A stretch of 14,800 nucleotides of DNA from UBA11346 sp038203025. Lineage in GTDB: Bacteria > Planctomycetota > UBA11346. The notes beneath the pieces were generated by a model. That model worked only from the letters and a program-made list of their open reading frames with translations, did not search any database and was not told the DNA's origin. Below are positions 6,901 to 12,409 of the stretch, piece after piece. The stretch spans positions 1-14,800 of the forward strand of contig JBBREK010000094.1 of assembly GCA_038203025.1 (NCBI GenBank). The letters run 5' to 3'. The translations under genes and the position numbers were made by a program. Positions within the stretch are counted from its first letter, which is position 1; every line of letters begins with the position of its first letter.

Positions 6901-7372
6901 CGCGCTGATGGAGGTCGACCACGGCTGCGGCGCCTGGACTGCGTTGGTCAGCGGCCACGCCGGCGGGCCGATGTTATGGTGGTTCGAGTGGATCGACCAG
7001 GGTCGCCGCTTCGCGCCGTATGCGGCGATGCGACGTTTCATCGCCGGCGAGGATCTGCGCGGCGGGCGCAGCCAGGTGGTCGTGGTTGACCCTGCGTCGC
7101 GACTGTGGGCTGGAGCGTGGCGCATGCGCGGCACCATCCTCGGCTATTGCCTCGACGAGACGTGGGCCGCCGACGGGATAACGGCACGACCGGTACGGGC
7201 CAGCCTGTCGGTAGCAGGCCTGACTCCTGGGGCCTGGGGCTGCGAATGGTGGGATGCTGACACTGGCGAGATGCTCAGCCGTACCGGCCTCACGCACACC
7301 GGCGGCGACCTGCGCCTGGCGCCGCCCGTCTTCACCCGCCATCTTGCCTGGAAGCTGAAGGCAAAGCCATGA
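3899..7372 (+). CDS. Exported multi-module glycoside hydrolase (clan-A-like barrel, DUF5060-type modules)
   Basis: This probably cleaves a polysaccharide outside the cytoplasm. Residues 1-20 form a signal peptide (ALLVLCAVLLPAVEV). Three tandem beta-rich modules follow at about 20-222, 239-450 and 457-703. Each opens with a GPL motif (G24, G243, G464) and carries a DL...DxDxxWxxS strand (56-73, 275-292, 490-507). Each then has a second Ig-like part with conserved Trp pairs (149/208, 374/433, 604/686). The last resembles the DUF5060 domain that precedes barrels in such enzymes. The barrel spans about 705-1055; the likely acid/base is E894 in LWTE and the nucleophile E990 in LLVTEYGG. A small C-terminal beta domain (about 1058-1157) closes it. 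Seven prolines (574-580) form a hinge. The GTG start has GGAGG 12 nt upstream; CTG at 3893 would fit the spacing better. The substrate is unknown. Confidence 0.85.
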   Translation: MIVRSALLVLCAVLLPAVEVRLAGPLTTTVDLLADMPLGDALLTAEVAVSDDAPADLQVAAFSLGDDGSWRQSVRFQPLPPGRHSLALVVPGRPGMNVRAIGGLVSCSAAPGGHLRIDAANALPHSLAGEQRLHDLAWDPPRVRPGQPWRLRLRPEVVVGCTITGTATAADGNRVALVVEPPAADGRWQLTFVPPTAGVWTVEAGAQWPGTTAQQRIEVVAEGPPPVATAPAPAVAGGTTLTGPLRSELARPVAEAAAAWRVTARLVAPADAAADLAVGAFVRDGDGGWRRSRRISHLKPGAQEVAWEVPAGGARGPGEAGLALWTSGTSPLAVDGLTVRAVPLPAGDPGFDRLRLTGLAQVKQGLQVAVGKTWELSLVPMPDDPRCLVQALVSVAGGEPVPVPARRDADGRHHIAFHPSLPGSCRVELIGRWSDGRTRSSVLPPVVVVGEHPNPGAAQLTVRGPLVRVVPLPGGALEAIVLVPDGAPADLSAAQVAIDSDDRWFQSTEPQALHPGINRLRCALTPDAVLAAAPGNARWDAAAQDRLRRRALAITTASAAPVRVQLGLVEQRQPPPPPPPQQQPSPSRLSGLTTSGAACTGERWTLGVRPEPFPANPYEPDEFRLDLEVVAPDGSRQQLPGFCTADMAASDRGDREEVQQASSSRFAVRWRPRQPGRYGLTVMAAWRDGAVVRCALPEIEVAGAVWEGYARVDRQDPRFFAADGRFLWPNGPNLRSVWDVRARDRMHTRLTPDRGSLAYDAYLERFAAGGANACEIWLSAWNLALEWRADWPGFAGVGRYNLGNAWRLDHILDTAWAHGVRVNLVINNHGQASERTDTEWASNPYNRLRGGQLTRAQELFSDPWALRGQANLRRYLIARYADHPAVLGWKLWTEINLTNGGPLLRPWHEQAVQLWHAEDAYGHPVATHWSGDYRSPDHAIAEMMDYLCIDAYHDDKPENPYRLVHLLLRDSTLADDRGLARLARPLLVTEYGGNWSGTRNDALMEVDHGCGAWTALVSGHAGGPMLWWFEWIDQGRRFAPYAAMRRFIAGEDLRGGRSQVVVVDPASRLWAGAWRMRGTILGYCLDETWAADGITARPVRASLSVAGLTPGAWGCEWWDADTGEMLSRTGLTHTGGDLRLAPPVFTRHLAWKLKAKP

Positions 7373-8286
7373 GGTGGTTTGTGCTGCTGCTGGGCGCGGC
7401 CGTTCTCGCTGGCGGCGAGGCCCTCATCGCCTGGCCGGCCATCGTCTGCGCCGACGAACAGCACAGCGTCACCCTGCACCTGCCCGGTGGGCAGGCCAGC
7501 TTCGGCTGGGACGGCGGACTGCCACTCGCCTTGACCGTTCCCGAGGGTGGCGGCGAGGCGCTGCTGTTGCTGCCGCAGCCGCGCGGCACCGCCGTGATCG
7601 GCGCGCTGCACAGCGGCGGTGCCGAAGAGCGCTTCTCCGTCCGCCTGGTCGACGCGGCCGAGGCCTGGCCGGTGGTCGGGCTGCGCGACGGGCAGCCGGT
7701 CGACGCCGACGGCACCGCTGTGGTGCTGGTCGACCGGCGACGCACCGCCAACGATGTGCGCCGGGCCCGGCTGGGCGCGGCGGCGCCAGCACGGCCCAAC
7801 GGTCGGCCGCTGCTGGTGGGCGACGCCATGGCCACCGCATTCGGCTCGCCCTGGAGCGGCCTGATGGCCGAGCAGCGCTCGGGCGCGGGCCACGCCGTGC
7901 TTGTCGCCCTCGCCGATCCCGGACGGCCACGCAGCATCGTCTGGTGCCCCGATCAGGTGGCGCTCATCGCCGGCACCTGGGCCGAGGAGGGCCGGCTGTG
8001 CTCGGCCCTGTCGCGGCGTCTCGCCGCCCTCGGCATCGCACCGCGCCTGGTCGTCGCCCTGCCACCGGCACCGGTCGATCCCGCCCGCCGGGATGAGGCG
8101 TCAGGTCGCGCGCAGGCTCTGCGGGCGGCGGCCTACGCCGCGGGTTGGCAGACCATCGATCTCGCCGCCGCCGCCGGCGAAGCGCAGGCGGCGAACGGCA
8201 TTGTCGGTGGCCTCTGGGCGGAATTCCCGGTCGGCGCAGCCCTGAAGCGGGTCCACCAGGCGCTGGCCGACGAGCTGTCCCGCTAA
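7369..8286 (+). CDS. Exported protein resembling a degenerate SGNH/GDSL hydrolase
   Basis: The 305-residue product starts inside the stop of the hydrolase gene (ATGA overlap), so the two are translationally coupled. Residues 1-15 form a signal peptide (FVLLLGAAVLAGGEA). Residues about 20-140 are a beta-rich N-terminal domain. Residues about 145-305 follow the SGNH pattern by eye: PLLVGDAMA at 147-155 sits where block I (GDS) is expected, LVVALPPAP at 227-235 resembles a central strand, and the end (WAEFPVGAALKRVHQALADEL) resembles the block with the D-x-x-H pair. The serine would be A153, and the Asp-His pair is not present. If this is right, the protein binds rather than cleaves, perhaps as a partner of the hydrolase. 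Signal peptide and coding status are firm; the fold is a tentative reading. Confidence 0.6.
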   Translation: MRWFVLLLGAAVLAGGEALIAWPAIVCADEQHSVTLHLPGGQASFGWDGGLPLALTVPEGGGEALLLLPQPRGTAVIGALHSGGAEERFSVRLVDAAEAWPVVGLRDGQPVDADGTAVVLVDRRRTANDVRRARLGAAAPARPNGRPLLVGDAMATAFGSPWSGLMAEQRSGAGHAVLVALADPGRPRSIVWCPDQVALIAGTWAEEGRLCSALSRRLAALGIAPRLVVALPPAPVDPARRDEASGRAQALRAAAYAAGWQTIDLAAAAGEAQAANGIVGGLWAEFPVGAALKRVHQALADELSR

Positions 8287-8294
8287 GGATCGCA

Positions 8295-10322
8295 TCACCC
8301 CTTCTGGGCCATCGTCGCGCTGCCGTGTTCAAGGAAGGCCATCTCGGCTGGCGTCAGACTGACGGCCAAGCCGGCGCATGAGCTGGCGGTCTCGGCGATG
8401 GTGCGCGGTCCGATCAACGGGAAGGTGGCGAAGGGCTGATGCAGCACCCAGGCCAAGGCGATGTGGATCGGCAGCACGCCCTTGTCGGCGGCCAGTTGAC
8501 GGGCGCGCGCCAGGCGGGCGAAGTTGTCGTCGCTGTACCAGCAGCGCACCAGCTCGGCGTCGGTGGTGAAGGCCGGGTCGCCACGCAGGAAGAAGCCGCG
8601 GGCCTGCGACGACCAGGGCAGCAGGGCGATGCCGCTGGCCGCCAGGGTCGCCCGGCTGGCGGCCTCGCCCGCCGAGACGCAACCCTTCCACACCGGCTGG
8701 ATCATGCGTGCCAGCGACAGCTGGTTGGACACCGCGGCGAAGCCGCGCCGGCCGTGCGCCGCGGCATAGGCATTGGCCGCGGCAAGCCGCTCCAGACTCC
8801 AGTTTGATCCACCGAAGACGGCGATGCGGCCGGCGCGTGCCTCGGCATCAAGCACGTCGACGAACTCCCCCACCGGCACCTCGGGGTTGTCGCGATGCAT
8901 CAGGTAGATGTCGGCGTGATCGGTGCGCAGGCGTTCGAGGGAGATGGCGAGCAGAGGGCCGATGCGCTCGGGTAGGCAATCGGGGGTGTGCGCGCCCTTG
9001 GCGATGACCACGCAGCGGTCGCGCACCTGGCGGCGTTCCAGCCATTGGCCGAGGTGCTTCTCCATCACCCCGCCGCCGTAGGTCACAGCGGTGTCGAAGG
9101 CGTTACCGCCGCGCTCGAAGAAGTCGTCCCAGACCGCGGCGCCGTGGCGCCAGTCCACCTGGTTGTCGCAGCCGAAGACCAGGCGCGAGACCGGCTTGTC
9201 GAGGCCGGGGATGCGCCCGTAGGGCATGGCCGGACGGTTGGCGGTGGCAGTGGCAGGCTGCACCTGCAGCGCTCCGCCGCGCGCTGGTTCGCTGTGCTCG
9301 GGGATTTCGGCCGGATAGATCAGGCCGATGGCCTCGCGCCAGCGGTCGAGGGCGCGCATCTGGCCGAGAGAATCGTCCGGGGTCATGGCCGGGACCTGGC
9401 CCTGGGCGGCATTGGCGGCCATCAGGTCGATTTCGCAGGCGTAGGCGTCAACCGCATCCCCGATCGCCTCGACGCGCGGCTCCTCGCCGTGGCGACGGAC
9501 CTCGATACGCGCCGTGGTCTTGGGATGGTGCATCCACGGATGATCGAGATGGATGGTGCCGGTGGTGCCGACGATGGTGAGGTCGTTCTCGCGGTTCAGG
9601 CGGATGCCGGTTGCCACCTCGGCGAGGATGCCGCCGGGGAAGCGCAGGATGGCCGAGGCGTGCTCGTCAACGCCGGTGGCGCCGAGGTGGGCGGCGCCGA
9701 CCACCGACAGCGGCTCGGCGATGCCGCAGCCGAGGGCCGCGCCGGCAATCAGGCGGGCGAAGCTGACCGGATAACCGCCGACATCGAGGATGCCGCCGCC
9801 GCCGAGCTCGGCGTTCATCAGCCGGCCGCCGGGCTCACCGCCGCAGCGGAAGCCGAACGAGGTGCGGATCGTACGTACCTCGCCGATCGAGCCCGAGCGC
9901 ACCAGTTCGACCACCCGCGCGGTCTGCGGGTGGCAGCGGTACATGTAGGCCTCCAGCAGCAGGACGTCGTGTTCGCGCGCCGCCTGCACCATTGCCTCGG
10001 CCTGCCAGGCGTTGAGTGCGATCGGCTTCTCGCATAGCACGTGCTTGCCGGCCTCGCAGGCGGCGATGGTCCAACGCGGGTGCAGCGGGTGCGGCGTGGC
10101 GACGTAGACCGCGTCGACCCCGGGATCAGCGAGCAGCGCCTCGTAGGAACCATGCGCCGTCGGGATGGCGAACTCGGCGGCGAAGGCCTTGGCCTTGTCG
10201 GCGCCGCGGCTGGCCACCGCCACCAGCGTCCCGTGCGTGGCCTTGGCCATGGCCCGGGCGAATTTCTTGGCGATGTTGCCGGCGCCGAGGATGCCCCAGC
10301 GCAGAGTCGGGATGTCGGTCAT
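8295..10322 (-). CDS. Fusion of a Gfo/Idh/MocA dehydrogenase with an aldo/keto reductase
   Basis: One frame of 675 residues joins two NAD(P)-dependent enzymes. Residues 8-125 form a Rossmann domain with the pattern G10-x2-G13-x-G15 and the family motif E98-K99-P100. Residues about 130-335 are the alpha/beta C-terminal domain, with GGGGILDVGGYP at 174-185. After a Pro/Ala linker (about 336-375), residues 376-672 form an aldo/keto reductase with the tetrad D410, Y415, K442 and H476 intact. Both halves look active, likely on sugars or polyols in the cytoplasm. I chose the ATG at 10322 because AGGAG (10333-10329) is 6 nt from it; the ATG at 10328 touches that site. It lies 172 bp downstream of an AraC-type regulator gene, with an operator-like repeat between. 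Its 3' end is 8 bp from the convergent gene's stop. Confidence 0.92.
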   Translation of the reverse strand: MTDIPTLRWGILGAGNIAKKFARAMAKATHGTLVAVASRGADKAKAFAAEFAIPTAHGSYEALLADPGVDAVYVATPHPLHPRWTIAACEAGKHVLCEKPIALNAWQAEAMVQAAREHDVLLLEAYMYRCHPQTARVVELVRSGSIGEVRTIRTSFGFRCGGEPGGRLMNAELGGGGILDVGGYPVSFARLIAGAALGCGIAEPLSVVGAAHLGATGVDEHASAILRFPGGILAEVATGIRLNRENDLTIVGTTGTIHLDHPWMHHPKTTARIEVRRHGEEPRVEAIGDAVDAYACEIDLMAANAAQGQVPAMTPDDSLGQMRALDRWREAIGLIYPAEIPEHSEPARGGALQVQPATATANRPAMPYGRIPGLDKPVSRLVFGCDNQVDWRHGAAVWDDFFERGGNAFDTAVTYGGGVMEKHLGQWLERRQVRDRCVVIAKGAHTPDCLPERIGPLLAISLERLRTDHADIYLMHRDNPEVPVGEFVDVLDAEARAGRIAVFGGSNWSLERLAAANAYAAAHGRRGFAAVSNQLSLARMIQPVWKGCVSAGEAASRATLAASGIALLPWSSQARGFFLRGDPAFTTDAELVRCWYSDDNFARLARARQLAADKGVLPIHIALAWVLHQPFATFPLIGPRTIAETASSCAGLAVSLTPAEMAFLEHGSATMAQKG

Positions 10323-10376
10323 GGTCATCTCCTGGTGGTCGTGCGCCCATGTTTCCGCGGTAGATCCATGACAGCC

Positions 10377-10419
10377 ATGTCAAAACTGGTCGTGTCGATG
10401 TCGCAACTGGTCGCCGTCG
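10377..10419 (-). promoter_or_regulatory. AraC-type operator: 16-bp direct repeat with 21-bp period
   Basis: ATGTCAAAACTGGTCG (10377-10392) and ATGTCGCAACTGGTCG (10398-10413) match at 14 of 16 positions and start 21 bp apart, two helical turns. Tandem half sites spaced by about 21 bp are typical for AraC-family activators. The site lies 55-97 bp upstream of the fusion gene and just beyond the AraC-type gene. On the minus strand the proximal half site overlaps a perfect -35 hexamer TTGACA (10383-10378). No good -10 follows, which fits an activator-dependent promoter. Confidence 0.6.
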
Positions 10420-10424
10420 TTTCC

Positions 10425-10470
10425 GTAGCGCCGGCTTCAGCCGGCCCGGTCGGCGGACTTTAGTCCGCCG
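10425..10470 (+). repeat. Bipartite double-hairpin repeat, copy 2 (intergenic)
   Basis: The first hairpin is GCCGGC-TTCA-GCCGGC (10430-10445); the second pairs GGCGGACT (10452-10459) with AGTCCGCC (10462-10469). The same two-hairpin unit occurs on the minus strand at 1014-1059. It sits between the stop of the AraC-type gene and the operator repeat. It might help end the upstream transcript, but there is no U-tract. Confidence 0.8.
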
Positions 10471-10494
10471 CGAGGCAATGCGATGGTTCCACCG

Positions 10495-11337
10495 CTAATG
10501 CCTGCGCCGATACGCCTCCGGCGACTCCCCGACCATGCGCTTGAACTGGGCCGAGAAGGCGAACTGGTTGGGATAGCCGAGTTCGCCGGCGATCGTCGCC
10601 AGCGGCAACCCGCTGGTGATCAGCAATCGCCGCGCACGGTCGATGCGGCGACGGATGCGGTAGGCGGCCGGCGCCACGCCGGTGGCGGCGCGAAAGACCT
10701 TGCGGAAGCGTTCATAGCTGAAGCCGAGCGAGCGGGCCAGGCGGGCAGGATCGCAGCGCGGATCGTCGCCCAGCCGGCGGCAGGCCTCGTCGATCAGCCG
10801 GCGTCCAGGTGCATCGCTACGCTCGCTCGACAGCAGGTCGATGAGCAGGCCGGCCAGGCGGTTCATCAGCCGTGGCAGCTCGCCCTCGCCAGACTGGATC
10901 AGCGCCTCGCGCAGCCCGTCCAGTTCATCGAGCAGGCCGAGGTCGATGCCGGCGTCGTGCGGCGGCCGGTGGGGATCGATCACTCCGGCCGCCATCAACG
11001 CCGCGGCTAGGGCGTTGGGCAGATGGATGAAGCCCTCGGCCCAGTGCGAGCCCGACGTGATGCTCGAACCGTGCGCCCGGTCGTGGAAGCGGTGGAACAG
11101 GACGCCAGGCGCCACGGCATGGGCGCGTCGTCGCTCGTCGAGGTAGATGCCGCCGCCGCGCAGGCACCACACCGCTGAGTAGTGGCCGATGTTCCGCCAA
11201 GCAAAGTCGGCGGTGCGATCGGACTTCACCAGGAAGCCGGCGCCGAGGCGCACGCCGGCGCCGGCGCCGATGGTGCGGTAGGCGGCGGCATGGCGCAGCA
11301 GCCGCAGCGGCGCCACCGGTGCGGCGGCCAGCGGCAT
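10495..11337 (-). CDS. AraC-family transcriptional regulator
   Basis: The 280-residue protein has the standard AraC length and layout. Residues about 1-165 are an N-terminal ligand-binding part with a cupin-like stretch (SAVWCLRGGGIYLDERR, then VAPGVLFHRF). Residues about 178-280 are the DNA-binding domain with two helix-turn-helix units: DPARLARSLGFSYERFRKVF (197-216) and LATIAGELGYPNQFAFSAQF (246-265), ending with the family signature GESPEAYRRR. I chose the ATG at 11337, four bases after the Nudix stop; the in-frame ATG at 11382 would overlap that gene and adds 15 unlikely residues. It probably controls the downstream fusion gene through the direct repeat at 10377-10419. The ligand is unknown, but many relatives sense sugars. 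Confidence 0.92.
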   Translation of the reverse strand: MPLAAAPVAPLRLLRHAAAYRTIGAGAGVRLGAGFLVKSDRTADFAWRNIGHYSAVWCLRGGGIYLDERRRAHAVAPGVLFHRFHDRAHGSSITSGSHWAEGFIHLPNALAAALMAAGVIDPHRPPHDAGIDLGLLDELDGLREALIQSGEGELPRLMNRLAGLLIDLLSSERSDAPGRRLIDEACRRLGDDPRCDPARLARSLGFSYERFRKVFRAATGVAPAAYRIRRRIDRARRLLITSGLPLATIAGELGYPNQFAFSAQFKRMVGESPEAYRRRH

Positions 11338-11341
11338 CGCC

Positions 11342-11875
11342 TCAGCCGCCCGCCTTGGCGAGGTAGGCGTGATGCACCGCATGCATCACACCGCAGCCCG
11401 AGGGATCGGCGAGCAGCGTGGCGCGCGGCACCAGCACCACGGCGATGTCCTCGGCCGCATCGAGCTGCTGCCGGTCCGGCAGCTGGTCGACGCGGATCAG
11501 GAAGCCGTGCGCGGTGGCATTGCAGCGTGCCGGCTCGGGCCACAGCACCCCGAGATCGATCGGCGGGGCGTTGGCGCGGTAGCCGGTCTCCTCGACTAGC
11601 TCGCGCACGGCGGCGGCGCCCGGGTCCTCGCCTGGGTCGATGTCACCGGCGGGCAGCTCGCGCACTACGCGGTCGCAGCCGCGGCGGTACTGCTCGACCA
11701 GCACCACCCGGTCGTCCGGGGTGATCGCCACGGCGCACACCCACGGCTTGCCCTCGGTGCGCCAGAACGGGTCGATGATGTGGCCGCGACCGGTGCGCAG
11801 GCGCTCCTTGTAGACACGCAGCCACGGCGAGTCGATCACCGTCTCAGCGTCGAGCAGCTCCCAGGGGGTCGGCAT
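11342..11875 (-). CDS. Nudix hydrolase, ADP-ribose pyrophosphatase type
   Basis: This 177-residue enzyme should hydrolyse a nucleoside diphosphate linked to another group, most likely ADP-ribose or an ADP- or UDP-sugar, in the cytoplasm. The Nudix box is complete: G77-x5-E83-x7-R91-E92-L-V-E95-E96-T-G98-Y. The preceding VVLVEQYRRG (57-66) and ELPAGD (73-78) are typical of ADP-ribose pyrophosphatases, not MutT. The ATG at 11875 overlaps the stop of the upstream gene (TGATG), and the AraC-type gene starts four bases after its own stop, so the three genes are tightly coupled. An ATG ten codons further upstream is possible, but it lies inside the preceding gene. The exact substrate cannot be told. 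Confidence 0.9.
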   Translation of the reverse strand: MPTPWELLDAETVIDSPWLRVYKERLRTGRGHIIDPFWRTEGKPWVCAVAITPDDRVVLVEQYRRGCDRVVRELPAGDIDPGEDPGAAAVRELVEETGYRANAPPIDLGVLWPEPARCNATAHGFLIRVDQLPDRQQLDAAEDIAVVLVPRATLLADPSGCGVMHAVHHAYLAKAGG

Positions 11876-12357
11876 CACTCGTCCCAGCGCAGCTGGCCGA
11901 CCCACGATTCCAGCAGGGCGCGATTGGGCGCGAAATGCGGGTTGCGCAACACCCCAGGCTGCAGACGGGCGAGGGTGCGGCTGGCAAAGTCGCGCACCAC
12001 GCCGGCCTGCTCCAGACGGGCGCGGTGCTTGCGGAAGGATTGGCGGGCGAACAGCTCGTCGTCGAGCTGCAGGCCGACGAACCAGCGGTAGAGCAGGTTG
12101 TACTCGAGTTCCTCCATCAGCCGCCGCTCGCTGGGGATGCCGTAGAGCGCGGTCAGCAGCAGGGCGCGGAGGATCTCCTCGGGCGCGGCGGCCAACTCCT
12201 GGGCGGTGGGATAGACGGCATCGATGCGGTGGCGCATGTCGCTGATCGCGCCGGCCGCCGCCTCGCGCACCTTGCGCAGGGGGTGCGCCTTGGGCACGCG
12301 GTCCTCGGGCTGGAACATGGCGAAGAGGGACGACTGCCGGGCGTCGGCGTTACGCAT
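11875..12357 (-). CDS. Stand-alone transposase N-terminal (DUF772-like) domain protein
   Basis: The 160-residue product matches the N-terminal part of IS5/IS1182-type transposases. Recognisable features are SLFAMFQPEDRVPKAHPLR (10-28), ALYGIPSERRLMEELEYNLL (70-89), YRWFVGL (90-96) and SFRKHRARLEQ (107-117). It continues to HFAPNRALLESW (141-152), where full transposases have the first catalytic Asp (usually VDGTLIEAW). Here that position is N145, and the protein stops eight residues after this stretch with no DDE domain. There is no remnant of one downstream, because the Nudix gene starts within its stop codon (TGATG). I see no terminal inverted repeats. It is either a truncated relic or a domesticated DNA-binding protein; clean coding and the operon overlap favour the second. 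The ATG at 12357 is 52 bp from the divergent priA start. Confidence 0.75.
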   Translation of the reverse strand: MRNADARQSSLFAMFQPEDRVPKAHPLRKVREAAAGAISDMRHRIDAVYPTAQELAAAPEEILRALLLTALYGIPSERRLMEELEYNLLYRWFVGLQLDDELFARQSFRKHRARLEQAGVVRDFASRTLARLQPGVLRNPHFAPNRALLESWVGQLRWDE

Positions 12358-12409
12358 CACGGCATCGTCGCCCGGGGGCGGCGCTCGCAACCGCCGAGCG
12401 CGGGCCACC

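Noticed and set aside
8287..8294. Possible terminator between the convergent genes
   Set aside because: Only eight bases separate the stops, and there is no stem-loop with a U-tract there.
8988..10037. 349-codon open frame on the plus strand
   Set aside because: It is antisense to the dehydrogenase/aldo-keto reductase fusion, which has complete motifs.
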